From the NCBI RefSeq assembly GCF_000425065.1, contig NZ_AULB01000023.1:82157-146156 (forward strand): a stretch of DNA of 64,000 nt. The letters are read 5' to 3'. The position numbers and the translations under genes were made by a program. Each line of letters opens with the position of its first letter. The first letter of the stretch is position 1. This document shows positions 22,656-32,080 of the stretch, in pieces. This DNA comes from Actinomadura rifamycini DSM 43936. Lineage in GTDB: Bacteria; Actinomycetota; Actinomycetes; Streptosporangiales; Streptosporangiaceae. The notes under the pieces are model-generated. The model made no database searches. It saw nothing but the letters and a program-made list of their open reading frames with translations, and was not told the origin of the DNA.

Positions 22656-25600
22656 TCAGCGGGCGACCGGGGAGCGTTCCGTGCGCCACGCCGCCAGCAG
22701 CTCGCGGAGGCGCTCCTCGTAGCGGGCGATGTTCGCCGTCTTGACGTCCTCGTAGCCGCGGACCATGTCGGGCAGCTCCGCGATCTCGGCGGCGAGGTCG
22801 CGCCGCTCCGGGGACGCGCCGTCGCGGAGGCCCGCGACCAGCTCGTTGACGACGGCCACGTAGCCGGTGACGAGGCGGCGCTCCGCGCGGCGCTGCGCGG
22901 CGGCGCCGAACGGGTCGAGCGGGGTGCCGCGCAGCCGCCGCATCGCGCGCAGCGCGCGGAACGCCGGGCGCGCCGACCGGCCGAGCGCGATCTTCCGGTC
23001 CAGCCCCACCGCCCGCAGCAGCGGCGGGTGCAGCATGTACCGGACCTCGGCGCCCGCGCCGAACCGCTCCTCGACCTGCCGGGCCAGCTCCGGGTCGAGG
23101 TGCAGGCGCGCCACCTCGTACTCGTCCTTGTAGGCCATCAGCTTGTACAGGTTCCGCGCGACGGCGACCGCGAGCCGCTGCCCGTCCGCGCCGGAGGCCC
23201 GCTCGGCGGCGGCGACGCGCAGCACGGCGGCCAGGTACCGCTCGGCGAGCGCGAGGTCCTGGTAGGCGGCGAGGTCCGGCACCCGGATCCGCAGGACGCG
23301 GGCCAGCTCGCCGTCCGCCCCGGACGCGTCGACCAGGCGCTCGGCGGCGGGCGCGGTGCGGTCCAGCGGGCGCCGCACCGGCGCGGGGGACGGCGCCGCG
23401 GGCGCGTCCGCCCAGCCCGGTTCGAGGACGAGCCGCCGCCCCGCGCGGAACGCCTGCACGTTCGCGTCCACCTGGACGCCGTTGAGCGCGAGCGCCCGCT
23501 CGATCGCGTCCGCCGACAGCGGCAGCAGTCCCGCCTGGTAGGCGGCGCCGACCACGACGAAGTTCGCGGTGGTCGTCGCGCCGAACCAGCGCTCGGCGAG
23601 CGCGAGCGCGTCGAACGCGACCAGGCGGCCGGCGTCCGTGCGGTCCGCGATCCGCCGGACGAGCGCGGCGCTCGGCGGCAGCGCCGCCGACGTGTCGGTG
23701 ATCATCCGGCCGGTCGGGACCTCGCTGGTCGACACGACCGCGGCGGTGCGGTCCGGCGCGCAGCGGCGCAGGTTCGCGTCGGACGTCCCGGCCAGCGCGT
23801 CGAACACCAGGTAGGCGTCCGCGCCGCCCGCGCCGACCATGCCGGGGCGGTCGCGCCCGCCGTCCCCGATCCGCAGGTGCGACACGACCGCGCCGGCCTT
23901 CTGGCTGAGCCCGGTCTGGTCGAGCGCGCGGGCGTGCCGCCCGTCGAGCAGCGCGGCCGTCGCGAGGACCTGGTTGACGGTCACGACGCCGGTCCCGCCG
24001 ATGCCGACCAGCAGGACGTCCGCCGCCGCAGGGCGCGACTCCGGCTCGGCGAGCGCCCCGATCTCCGGCAGCCGGGGCCGCGCGGCCTTCGCCTCGCCCG
24101 GGACGACCGCCAGGAACGACGGGCAGTCCCCGTCGACGCACGAGTAGTCCTTGTTGCAGGACGTCTGGTCGATCTGCGTCTTGCGCCCGAACTCGGTCTC
24201 GACGGGCGCGACGCTCAGGCAGTTCGACTTCACGCCGCAGTCGCCGCAGCCCTCGCAGACCGACTCGTTGATCAGCACGCGGGTCCGCGGGTCGGGCACG
24301 AGGCCCCGCTTGCGCTTGCGCCGCGTCTCCGCCGCGCACGCCTGGTCGTACAGCAGCACGGTCACGCCGGGCGTCGCGCGCAGCTCGCGCTGGACGGCGT
24401 CCAGGTCGTCGCGGTGCCGGACGCGGACGCCCGGCGCCCAGTCCGTCCCGCGCGGGTACCGGGACGGGTCGTCCGCCACCACGACGATCTTCGCGACGCC
24501 CTCGGCGTGCAGCATCCGGGTGATCGCCGCCGGGTCGGCGCCGCCGTCGGCGTCCTGCCCGCCGGTCATCGCCACGGCCGCGTTGTAGAGGATCTTGTAG
24601 GTGATGTTCGTGCCCGCCGCGACCGCCTGCCGGATCGCGAGGCCGCCCGAGTGGAAGAACGTCCCGTCGCCGAGGTTCTGGAACAGGTGCTCGGTGTCGC
24701 TGAACGGCGCCGCGCCGACCCACATCGCGCCCTCGCCGCCCATCTGCGTCGTCCCGATGCTGCGGTCGGTGAACACCGTCATCACGTGGCAGCCGATGCC
24801 GCTCGCGGCGATCGACCCGTCCGGGACGACCGTCGACCGGTTGTGCGGGCAGCCCGAGCAGAAGTACGGCGTCCGCGCGGCCCCGAGCAGGGTGATCGCG
24901 GGCTTGCCGGGCCGCAGCACGGGGTCGCGCAGGTCGACGTGCTCCGCGCCGATCCGGTCGGCGAGGTACCGGGCCAGCGCCTTGACGATCCGGTCCGCGT
25001 CGAGCCCGCCGTCGACCGGGACGAGCGTCCCGTCCGGCCCGGACCCGGGGACGCGCGGCGCCGACTCGCCGTACGCGGACGGCCCGCGCTTGCCGTACAC
25101 GGCGGGGCGGTCCGCCGCGTCGTACAGGACGTCCCGGATCTGCGTCTCGATGAACGCCCGCTTCTCCTCCACCACGACGATCTCGCGGAGCCCCCGCGCG
25201 AACTCCCGCACCCGGTCGGCGTCCAGCGGGTGGACCAGGGCGAGCCGCAGCAGCCGGACGCCGCGCCGCTCCAGCGCCGCGTCGTCCAGCCCGAGCCGGT
25301 CGAGGGCCTCCCGCAGCTCCAGGTAGGTGCGTCCGGCGGCCACCAGCCCGATCGCCGCGTCGCCGGTCGCGCCCTCGATCCGGTCGAGGCCGTTCGCCGC
25401 GGCGTACGCGGTCGCGGCCCGCAGCCGCCCCTCCAGCACCTCCGGCTCCAGGGCGACGGTGTCCTTCAGGTCGACGCCGGGCCGCCGCGTCGGCCGCCAC
25501 GGGCGCCCCCGCCACGCGAACTCGGGCAGCACCGGGTCGGGCAGCGGCGCGACGTCCACCACCTCGTGCGAGTCGGCGACGTCCGTGACGACCTTGAACC

Positions 25601-26192
25601 CCGTCCAGGCGCCGCTGAACCGCGACATCTCGAACCCGTGCCGGCCGAGCCGCAGCACGTCCCCGACCGACGCCGGGACGAGCACCGGCATGAACGCCTC
25701 GGCGAGCGCGCCCTCCGTCGCCGACGGCAGCGTGGACGACTTGCACGACGGGTCGTCGCCCACCACCGCGAGCACCCCGCCGCGCGCGGACGTCCCGAGC
25801 CAGTTCGCGTGCTTGAAGGCGTCCAGCGACCGGTCCACGCCCGGCGCCTTGCCGTACCAGAGGCCGAAGACGCCCTCGTAGCGCGGGCCGGGCAGGTGCT
25901 CGGCGAGCTGCGAGCCGTAGACGGCCGTCGCCGCCAGCTCCTCGTTCACGCCGGGCACGAACCGGATGCCGTCCGCCTCCAGCAGCGCCGCGTCCCGCAC
26001 GAGCTGCTGGTCGAGCCCGCCGAGCGGCGAGCCGCGGTACCCGGAGACGAACCCCGCGGTCGTCCAGCCGCGCCGGGCGTCCGCGCGGCGCTGGTCGAGC
26101 AGCAGCCGGACGAGCGCGTGGACCCCGCCGATCGCGATCCGGCCCCGGTCGAGTTCCAGCCGGTCGCGGAGCGGGGAAGCGATGGTGTTCAT
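22656..26192 (-). CDS. Indolepyruvate ferredoxin oxidoreductase family protein
   Basis: A 1178-residue fused 2-oxoacid oxidoreductase. The N-terminal pyrimidine-binding region (WTTAGFVSGYRGSPLGGLD) and the TPP-binding domain (residues about 430-600; CSGCPHNRST, then GIGCHVM and GGEGAMW) are followed by a Cys cluster segment (CEGCGDCGVKSNCLS and CNKDYSCVDGDC) for Fe-S clusters, and a gamma-type domain starting LLVGIGGTGVV. It oxidatively decarboxylates arylpyruvates or branched 2-oxoacids, passing electrons to ferredoxin. The ATG at 26192 fits the conserved N-terminus; longer frames upstream are not conserved. The divergent Lrp/AsnC gene is the probable regulator. Confidence 0.92.
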   Translation of the reverse strand: MNTIASPLRDRLELDRGRIAIGGVHALVRLLLDQRRADARRGWTTAGFVSGYRGSPLGGLDQQLVRDAALLEADGIRFVPGVNEELAATAVYGSQLAEHLPGPRYEGVFGLWYGKAPGVDRSLDAFKHANWLGTSARGGVLAVVGDDPSCKSSTLPSATEGALAEAFMPVLVPASVGDVLRLGRHGFEMSRFSGAWTGFKVVTDVADSHEVVDVAPLPDPVLPEFAWRGRPWRPTRRPGVDLKDTVALEPEVLEGRLRAATAYAAANGLDRIEGATGDAAIGLVAAGRTYLELREALDRLGLDDAALERRGVRLLRLALVHPLDADRVREFARGLREIVVVEEKRAFIETQIRDVLYDAADRPAVYGKRGPSAYGESAPRVPGSGPDGTLVPVDGGLDADRIVKALARYLADRIGAEHVDLRDPVLRPGKPAITLLGAARTPYFCSGCPHNRSTVVPDGSIAASGIGCHVMTVFTDRSIGTTQMGGEGAMWVGAAPFSDTEHLFQNLGDGTFFHSGGLAIRQAVAAGTNITYKILYNAAVAMTGGQDADGGADPAAITRMLHAEGVAKIVVVADDPSRYPRGTDWAPGVRVRHRDDLDAVQRELRATPGVTVLLYDQACAAETRRKRKRGLVPDPRTRVLINESVCEGCGDCGVKSNCLSVAPVETEFGRKTQIDQTSCNKDYSCVDGDCPSFLAVVPGEAKAARPRLPEIGALAEPESRPAAADVLLVGIGGTGVVTVNQVLATAALLDGRHARALDQTGLSQKAGAVVSHLRIGDGGRDRPGMVGAGGADAYLVFDALAGTSDANLRRCAPDRTAAVVSTSEVPTGRMITDTSAALPPSAALVRRIADRTDAGRLVAFDALALAERWFGATTTANFVVVGAAYQAGLLPLSADAIERALALNGVQVDANVQAFRAGRRLVLEPGWADAPAAPSPAPVRRPLDRTAPAAERLVDASGADGELARVLRIRVPDLAAYQDLALAERYLAAVLRVAAAERASGADGQRLAVAVARNLYKLMAYKDEYEVARLHLDPELARQVEERFGAGAEVRYMLHPPLLRAVGLDRKIALGRSARPAFRALRAMRRLRGTPLDPFGAAAQRRAERRLVTGYVAVVNELVAGLRDGASPERRDLAAEIAELPDMVRGYEDVKTANIARYEERLRELLAAWRTERSPVAR

Positions 26193-26220
26193 GCCTGCAT
26201 TAGCGCTCTGCGGTGAGCGT

Positions 26221-26260
26221 ATTGCAATATGGCCGGACGATAGTTGAGCAGATTGCTCAA
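26221..26260. promoter_or_regulatory. Lrp/AsnC-type operators in the divergent promoter
   Basis: TTGAGCAGATTGCTCAA (26244-26260) is a perfect 7-3-7 palindrome; a second, ATTGCAAT, lies at 26221-26228. Both are in the intergenic region between the oxidoreductase and the Lrp-type gene. Confidence 0.6.
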
Positions 26261-26294
26261 ACATGGGCCGGACGAACCGTGGAGGCTGAGCGCT

Positions 26295-26795
26295 GTGACC
26301 CGTACCACCCTGCTCGACCTGCAGATCCTGCGGCGGCTCGTCGAGCAGCCGCGGATCGGGGTCACCGAGCTGGCCGCGAAGCTCGGCATCGCCCGCAACA
26401 CCGCGCACGCCCGCGTCGAGCGCCTCGAACGGGAGGGCGTCATCGGGCACCGCGGCCGGGAGGTCGACCTCGGCGCGCTCGGCTTCGAGCTGACCGCGTT
26501 CGTCACCCTGGAGGTCGCGCAGGGGCGGCTGCGCGAGGCGGCGGCGGGGCTGGCGGCGATCCCGCGCGTCCTGGAGGTCCTCGGCATCACCGGCCAGGGC
26601 GACCTGCTGGTGCGCGCGGTCGCCCCGAACGGCAAGCAGCTCCACGAGGTGATCGACGCGATCCTCGCCTGCCCGGGCGTCCGGCGCAGCACCACCTCGA
26701 TCGTCCTCACCGACCAGGTCCCGTTCCGCGTCGGCCCCCTGCTGGAGGACGAGGAGAAGCGGGCCCGCGCCGCGGACCGGAAGCCGCGCGCGTAG
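26295..26795 (+). CDS. Lrp/AsnC family transcriptional regulator
   Basis: A 166-residue regulator with an N-terminal winged HTH (LLDLQILRRLVEQPRIGVTELAAKLGIARNT, split about residues 6-36) and a RAM/AsnC ligand domain (about 65-150; GITGQGDLLVRAVAPN and TTSIVLTDQVPF). Lrp-type proteins usually sense amino acids. Divergent transcription from the 2-oxoacid oxidoreductase fits control of amino-acid catabolism. The GTG at 26295 follows GGAGG at 8-bp spacing; an ATG at 26244 overlaps the palindrome and is less likely. Confidence 0.9.
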   Translation: MTRTTLLDLQILRRLVEQPRIGVTELAAKLGIARNTAHARVERLEREGVIGHRGREVDLGALGFELTAFVTLEVAQGRLREAAAGLAAIPRVLEVLGITGQGDLLVRAVAPNGKQLHEVIDAILACPGVRRSTTSIVLTDQVPFRVGPLLEDEEKRARAADRKPRA

Positions 26796-26887
26796 CGGCC
26801 GCCGCGCCGACCGGTCCCGGACGGGCGGCGCGGGGAATTTCCCAGTAAACACTGGCATCTTTTTGGCGGGCGCCGCATGATGGCCGC

Positions 26888-27955
26888 ATGAGAGCACTCC
26901 CCGTCCGGCTCGCCGTCGCCGCCGCCGCAGTCGTCGCCCTGACCCCCGCCGCCGCCGTCCACGCGGAGCCCGCACCGGCCGCGCTGCGCGACGTCCCGCT
27001 TCCGTTCCTGTGGCCCCGGGCGGGGGTGACCGGCGTCGCCGCCGTCTCCGACACCGAGGCGTGGATCTCCGGCCGGCAGGGGCGGACGGGCGACGGCACC
27101 GGCAATCCGGTGGTGCGCCGCCGCGCGGGCGCGCAGTGGAAGGAGTACCCGCTCGAAGGCTGGTCCGGGAGCGGCGCCGTCTGGCAGGTCGTCGCGCACG
27201 GCGGCGAGGTCTGGGCCTGGGGCGTCCAGGACGACGAGGACCTCTACCTCGCGCGGTTCGACGGCACCGCGTTCCGGCCGGTCGCCCCGCCACCCGGCGT
27301 CGCCTACGCCCACGGCACCCGCATGTGGGCGGGACCGGCCGGGGTGTGGATCCAGGTCGACGTGTCCGGCGGCCCGGACGGCGGGCAGCTCGTCCCCGCG
27401 CTGTTCCGCCGCGTCGGCGGCGCCTGGGCGGCCGACCCCGTCGCCCGCCCCCTGCAGGACGGGCTGGCGGACGTCCAGGCCCGCGGCGCCACCGAGGCGT
27501 GGGGCGGCGGCTGCCGCTACGACGCCGCCGCCGGACGGCCCGAACCGGTCGTCCTGCGCTGGGACGGCGCCGCCTGGACCGCGCTGCCCCCGCTCCCCAC
27601 CGACCGGTGCGTTGAGAGCGTCGCGCCCGCCGCCGGCGGCACGGTGTGGGCGCTCACCTGGGACGCCCTGTACCGCTGGGACGGCGCGGCGTGGACCGCG
27701 GCCCCCGCCGCCGACGCCTTCGACGGTTACGGCGAGAAGGTGCGGCTGGACGGCGACGGCAACCCCCTCGTGGTCCTCTCTCGCGCGAGCATCTACGGCC
27801 CCGCGCCGCTCCTGCGCTACGCGGACGGCACCTGGCAGACGTTCACCACCCCGGTCGAGACGTGGGTGGACGACGTCTCCGTCGCGCCGAGCGGACGGAT
27901 CTGGGCGACGGGAAGCACGGTCATCAACTCGCCGCTGGTGCTCACCGCGCCATGA
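26888..27955 (+). CDS. Secreted beta-propeller-like hypothetical protein
   Basis: A 355-residue protein with a clear signal peptide (residues 3-26, AVVALTPAAAVHAEPAPA). The mature part has repeats of about 45 residues each with a Trp-containing core (VSDTEAWISGR, GGEVWAWGV, GATEAWGGG, GGTVWALTWD, GRIWATGS), typical of Kelch/BNR-like or WD-like beta-propellers. It likely folds as an extracellular propeller of unknown ligand. It has no linked operon partner and no clear ribosome binding site. Confidence 0.75.
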   Translation: MRALPVRLAVAAAAVVALTPAAAVHAEPAPAALRDVPLPFLWPRAGVTGVAAVSDTEAWISGRQGRTGDGTGNPVVRRRAGAQWKEYPLEGWSGSGAVWQVVAHGGEVWAWGVQDDEDLYLARFDGTAFRPVAPPPGVAYAHGTRMWAGPAGVWIQVDVSGGPDGGQLVPALFRRVGGAWAADPVARPLQDGLADVQARGATEAWGGGCRYDAAAGRPEPVVLRWDGAAWTALPPLPTDRCVESVAPAAGGTVWALTWDALYRWDGAAWTAAPAADAFDGYGEKVRLDGDGNPLVVLSRASIYGPAPLLRYADGTWQTFTTPVETWVDDVSVAPSGRIWATGSTVINSPLVLTAP

Positions 27956-28065
27956 GAGGCGCCCCGCCCGCCGCGCGAAAGTACCTAAGCACGTCAGATT
28001 CCCCGCACGCCCCGCCTCCCTAGCGTGGTCATCACCAAGAGAGAGCACGCCCCAGGGAGAAGCAC

Positions 28066-28434
28066 ATGAGCGACATCACCGAGCTGGTCGAGCGCTACCT
28101 CGCCGCGTGGAACGAGACCGACGCCGCCGCGCGGCGCGCGATCCTGGCGGAGGTCTTCGCCGACGACGCCGTCTACACCGACCCGCTGGCGTCCGTCGAG
28201 GGCCCGGACGGGCTCGACGCCACCATCGCGGCCGTCCAGGCGCAGTTCGGCGGGCTGATCTTCAGCCTCGGCGGCGCGGTGGACGCCCACCACGACATCG
28301 CCCGGTTCACCTGGCACCTGGGCCCCGCGGGCGGCGAGCCCGTCGTCATCGGCTTCGACGTCGCGGTGCTCGGCGCCGACGGGCGGATCCGCCAGGTGCT
28401 CGGCTTCCTCGACCGGGTCCCGGCCGGAGCCTGA
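28066..28434 (+). CDS. NTF2/SnoaL-like protein
   Basis: A 122-residue cone-shaped alpha+beta domain (start LVERYLAAWNETDAAARRAILAEVFADDAVYTDPLA). The residue pattern matches SnoaL-like NTF2 domains, found as isomerases, hydratases or ligand-binding proteins; no catalytic role can be read. The ATG follows AGGGAGA. It precedes a DUF1330 gene by 80 bp, so the two may be co-transcribed despite a strong hairpin between them. Confidence 0.82.
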   Translation: MSDITELVERYLAAWNETDAAARRAILAEVFADDAVYTDPLASVEGPDGLDATIAAVQAQFGGLIFSLGGAVDAHHDIARFTWHLGPAGGEPVVIGFDVAVLGADGRIRQVLGFLDRVPAGA

Positions 28435-28442
28435 CCGCCCCC

Positions 28443-28469
28443 GGGGCGGGCCGCGCCGCGGCCCGCCCC
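28443..28469. terminator. Perfect 13-bp inverted repeat (hairpin)
   Basis: GGGGCGGGCCGCG and its complement are separated by one base. It sits 9 bp after the NTF2-like stop and could terminate or attenuate transcription into the DUF1330 gene. Confidence 0.5.
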
Positions 28470-28514
28470 GCCCCGCCGCCCGCACCATCCGCCCGCACCA
28501 TCCGAGGAGGAACC

Positions 28515-28862
28515 GTGACCGCCTACGTCATCGCCCACCTGCAGGACGCCCCTCCGCACCCGGACGTCGCCGACTACATCGAGCGCCTGCCCGGAACGTT
28601 CGCGCCGTACGGCGGCCGCTACCTCGTGCACATGACCGCCCACCGGGTGCTGGAGGGCGGCTGGCCCGGAGCCGTCGTGATGATCGGCTTCCCCGGGGCC
28701 GCCGAAGCGCGGGCCTGGTGGGACTCGCCCGCGTACCGGGCGATCGCGCCGCTGCGCTCGCGGCACATCGAGGGCGACATCGTCCTGGTCGAGGGCGTCC
28801 CCGACGGCTACGACCCGGCCCCCGCCGCGCGGGCCATGCGGGACGCGCTCGCCGCCGGATAG
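28515..28862 (+). CDS. DUF1330 domain protein
   Basis: A 115-residue dimeric alpha/beta-barrel (ferredoxin-like) protein with the DUF1330 signature: AYVIAHL at the N-terminus, FAPYGGRYLV near residue 33, VVMIGFPGAAEARAWWDSPAY near 60-80 and GDIVLVEG near 97. Function is unknown in this family. The GTG follows GAGGAGGAA at 5-bp spacing. The adjacent NTF2-like gene on the same strand and convergent cupin gene suggest small-molecule handling. Confidence 0.85.
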   Translation: MTAYVIAHLQDAPPHPDVADYIERLPGTFAPYGGRYLVHMTAHRVLEGGWPGAVVMIGFPGAAEARAWWDSPAYRAIAPLRSRHIEGDIVLVEGVPDGYDPAPAARAMRDALAAG

Positions 28863-28895
28863 CCCGCGGGCCGCCGCCCGTCCCGCCGGGACTCC

Positions 28896-29246
28896 TCAGG
28901 CGTCGTAGTTGAAACCGAACGCGCGCACACCGGTCTCGGTGCGGGGCCGGTGGCTCGTCCCCGGACCGAACGCGACATAGGTGCCCGGCCCGTGGACCAG
29001 GTCCCCCTCGATGAGTTCGCCGCGCACGACGAAGTACGCCTCGCCGTAGGTCTCGTGCACGTCGAGCCCCGGCCATTCCGCGCCCGGGTCCAGGTCGATC
29101 ACCCACGTCCGGACGCCCGGCATGCCCGGGAGCGTCCGGGCGCGGACGCCGGGCCCGAGCTCGACCGCCGGGACCTCGTCGACGTCCACGGGAAGCACCT
29201 GTCCGGGAAGCACCTGCGGGGGGAGCGCCTGCTCGGGAGCCGTCAC
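28896..29246 (-). CDS. Cupin domain protein
   Basis: A 116-residue single-domain cupin. VHETYGEAYFVVRGELIEGD and YVAFGPGTSHRPRT are the two cupin motifs, with His/Glu candidates for metal. The function is probably ligand or metal binding or isomerisation. The gene starts 13 bp after the LAL-type regulator's stop on the same strand, so it is likely part of that transcript. The GTG has a GAGAGG 9 bp upstream. Confidence 0.83.
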   Translation of the reverse strand: MTAPEQALPPQVLPGQVLPVDVDEVPAVELGPGVRARTLPGMPGVRTWVIDLDPGAEWPGLDVHETYGEAYFVVRGELIEGDLVHGPGTYVAFGPGTSHRPRTETGVRAFGFNYDA

Positions 29247-29258
29247 CGGGGCAGCCTC

Positions 29259-32006
29259 TCACAGCCCGAGCCGGTCGGCGACGTCCCTCAGCTCGCCCCG
29301 GGAGGCGACGCCGAGCTTGGGATACGCCTTGTAGAGGTGGTAGCCGACCGTCCGGTGGCTGAGGAACAGCCGCGCCGCGATGTCGCGGTTGGACAGGCCC
29401 CGCGCGGCGAGCCGCGCGATCTGGAGCTCCTGCGGGGTGAGGCCGGCCGCCGCCCCGCCGGCCCGCGCGCCCCGGTCCGGGACGCCGGTCGCGGTGAGCT
29501 CGCCGCGGGCGCGGTCGGCCCACGGGCGCATGCCGAGCCGGTCGAAGACGTCCAGCGCGTCCTGCAGCCGCCCGCGCGCCTCGGCCTTGCGCCGGGCCCG
29601 GCGCAGCCACTCGCCGTACAGCAGCGCGGTCCGGGCGTACTCCAGCGCGCGGTCGTCCCGGTCGTGCAGCCGCAGGGCCCCGGTGTAGCACTCCTCGGCC
29701 CGGTCGTCGGCGGCCAGCAGCCCGCGGCAGCGCAGCACCAGCGCGTCCGCCCACGGCAGCCGGACCGCCCCGGCCCACCGCTCGAAGCGCTCCAGCGGCT
29801 CCGCGGCGCGCTCCGGCGCCCCCACCCGGACGGCCGACTCCACCAGGTCGGGGATGGAGCGGGTCGCGCAGATGTGGTGGCGCATCGGCTCGCGGGCCAG
29901 CCGCTCGAAGCGGGCGAGCGCCGCCTCGGCGCGGCCGAGCCCGAGGTCCAGCAGCCCGAGCGACCAGTGCGCCCACGGCGCGCCGGGCGAGACGCCGCCG
30001 ACGGCCGCGCCGGCGAGCCCGTCCTCGGCGTTCCGGCGGCAGTCCGCCTCCCGCCCCCGCACCGCGTCGAGGTAGGCGAGCACGCTCGCGAACTGGCCGA
30101 CCCACTGCCGCTGCCCGGTGGCGCGGGCGAGCCCCAGGGCCTCGGACGCCGTGGCGAGCGCGTCCAGATGCCGCCCCGTGAACACCTCGCCCTCCGCCAC
30201 GAAGAACAGCACGGTCGGCAGCCGCCCGGCGCCGCCCCGGGCGCGCTGCCCGTCGGCGAGCCCGGCCGCCAGCGCGTGCGCGTCGGCGTCCTGCCCCAGC
30301 GCGAGCGCGGCACCGCACAGGATCATCAGCGCCTGGTCGGGGACACCGCCGCGCCGCCGCACCTCGGCGACGGTGCCGCCCAGGCCCGGCGGCGGGCCGG
30401 CGCGGTCCCGGCCGAGGCGGGCGAGGAAGGGGCCGATCGGCGCGAACGGGCTCGCGCCGTCGTCCGGCAGCGCGGTCAGCCGGTCCAGCGTCGCCGCGAG
30501 CGCCCGCTCGCCCAGGTACCAGGACGGGTGGACGGCCTGGACCAGCAGGGCGGCGGCCCGGTCCGGGTCGGTGCCGCGGACGAGCGCGGCGCCGTCCAGC
30601 AGCGTCCGGTGGGCGGCGGCGTAGGAGCCCTGCCAGAAGTCCGCGTGCGCCCGCACCGCGGCGATCCGCGCGTGCCCGGCCGGGTCCCGGCCGGCCTGCC
30701 GCCGGGACGCGCGCGTCCCGAGGGCCCTGGCACGTTCCAGGTCGCCCGCCTCCAGGGCCGCCTCCGCCGCCAGGACCTCGCGCCGCGCGCGGTCTCCGGG
30801 CCCGGCGCTCAGCCGCGCGGCCTGCTCGTACGCGGCGGCCGCCGCCTGGTGGCCGCTGCGCTCCCGCGCGCGGACGGCGGTGCGTTCGAGCGCCGCGGCG
30901 ACCCCGTCGTCGGCTCCGGTCGCGGCGGCCGCCAGGTGCCAGGCCCGGCGGTCGGCGTGCTCGGGCGCGTCGAGGGCGGCGGCGAGCGCGCGGTGCACGG
31001 CGAGCCGCTGCGCGAGCGGCGCACGCTGGTAGACGGCGGCGCGGACCAGCGGATGGCGGAAGCGGAGCGCGCCCTCGGTGCCCCCGCGCAGCACCAGCCC
31101 GGCCCGCTCGGCCGGGGCCAGGTCCTCGACGGCCGCGCCCAGCGCGGCGGCGGCGCGCAGGATCACCGCCACCTCGCCGGACTCCTCGGCCGCCGCCGCC
31201 AGCAGCACCCGCTGGCACGCCTCCGGCATCCGGCCGACCTGCCCGTGGAAGGCCAGCCGCAGGCGGTCGGTCAGCGGGAGCGCGCGCGGCGCGAACGCCC
31301 CGCCGCCCTCGGCGGCCAGGGCCACCGGCAGCTCCAGCAGCGCCAGCGGGTTCCCGCCCGCCTCCGCCAGCAGGCGGTACCGCAGGTCGGGAGCCAGCGG
31401 CGCCCGGTCGAGCAGCGCGGCGGCCGCCGCCGGGGCCAGCCCGGCCAGCCGCAGCTCCGGAAGGCCCGCCGCCGGGAAGTCGCCCTCGCCGTCCCGGACG
31501 GCGAAGAGCATGACGACGCCCTCGGCCTGCAGGCGCCGCGCGGCGAACAGCAGCGCGTCCCGCGAGGCCCGGTCGAGCCACTGCGCGTCGTCGACCAGGC
31601 ACAGCGCCCCGTCCGCGCCCGCGTGGTCGGTGAGCAGCGACAGCACCGCGAGCCCCACCAGCATCGGGTCGGCGCCGCCGCCCGCGCCGAGCCCGCACGC
31701 CGCCTCCAGGGCCGCGCGCTGCGGGGCGGGCAGCGCGGCGCGGCGGCCCAGCGCCGGACGCAGCAGCAGCTGGAGGCCCGAGTACGGCAGTTCCGCCTCG
31801 AACTCGACGCCCGCGCCGCGGAGCGTCCGCAGGTCCCCGGCCGCCGCGGCGGCGTGGTCGAGGAGCGCCGTCTTGCCGATGCCCGGTTCCCCGCGCAGCA
31901 CCAGCACCGCGCTCTCGCCGCGGCGCGCCCCGGCGAGCAGGTCCGCGACCGCCGCGGCCTCCGGCTCTCTGCCGCACAGTTCGACCGGCCCCGCCATGAT
32001 GCGCAT
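29259..32006 (-). CDS. LAL-type LuxR family regulator (large ATP-binding)
   Basis: A 915-residue ATP-binding regulator. The Walker A motif GEPGIGKTALL is near residue 40, and Walker B LCLVDDAQWLDRAS near 137-150. The middle is alpha-helical with TPR-like repeats, and the C-terminal 65 residues form a LuxR HTH (LTPQELQIARLAARGLSNRDIAARLFLSHRTV, split at its centre). LAL proteins respond to ligands, often in secondary metabolism. No biosynthetic cluster is adjacent; the downstream cupin is the only obvious companion. The ATG follows AAGGGGGCG. Confidence 0.92.
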   Translation of the reverse strand: MRIMAGPVELCGREPEAAAVADLLAGARRGESAVLVLRGEPGIGKTALLDHAAAAAGDLRTLRGAGVEFEAELPYSGLQLLLRPALGRRAALPAPQRAALEAACGLGAGGGADPMLVGLAVLSLLTDHAGADGALCLVDDAQWLDRASRDALLFAARRLQAEGVVMLFAVRDGEGDFPAAGLPELRLAGLAPAAAAALLDRAPLAPDLRYRLLAEAGGNPLALLELPVALAAEGGGAFAPRALPLTDRLRLAFHGQVGRMPEACQRVLLAAAAEESGEVAVILRAAAALGAAVEDLAPAERAGLVLRGGTEGALRFRHPLVRAAVYQRAPLAQRLAVHRALAAALDAPEHADRRAWHLAAAATGADDGVAAALERTAVRARERSGHQAAAAAYEQAARLSAGPGDRARREVLAAEAALEAGDLERARALGTRASRRQAGRDPAGHARIAAVRAHADFWQGSYAAAHRTLLDGAALVRGTDPDRAAALLVQAVHPSWYLGERALAATLDRLTALPDDGASPFAPIGPFLARLGRDRAGPPPGLGGTVAEVRRRGGVPDQALMILCGAALALGQDADAHALAAGLADGQRARGGAGRLPTVLFFVAEGEVFTGRHLDALATASEALGLARATGQRQWVGQFASVLAYLDAVRGREADCRRNAEDGLAGAAVGGVSPGAPWAHWSLGLLDLGLGRAEAALARFERLAREPMRHHICATRSIPDLVESAVRVGAPERAAEPLERFERWAGAVRLPWADALVLRCRGLLAADDRAEECYTGALRLHDRDDRALEYARTALLYGEWLRRARRKAEARGRLQDALDVFDRLGMRPWADRARGELTATGVPDRGARAGGAAAGLTPQELQIARLAARGLSNRDIAARLFLSHRTVGYHLYKAYPKLGVASRGELRDVADRLGL

Positions 32007-32080
32007 CGCCCCCTTGTGTCCCCTCTAGAGATACAGGCTTCGCCTGACCTCCGCGGGCGGCGGGCGACCGCGACGGCCGG

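Noticed and set aside
22492..25746. 1084-codon minus-strand frame inside the oxidoreductase
   Set aside because: Arg/Gly-rich composition without domains; the neighbouring frame encodes the full oxidoreductase.
23028..26216. 1062-codon plus-strand frame opposite the oxidoreductase
   Set aside because: A shadow of the antisense strand caused by high GC; repeated R/D/V-rich sequence and no known motifs.
28528..31977. 1149-codon frame opposite and offset from the LAL regulator
   Set aside because: No motifs; the overlapping frame has Walker A/B and the LuxR HTH.
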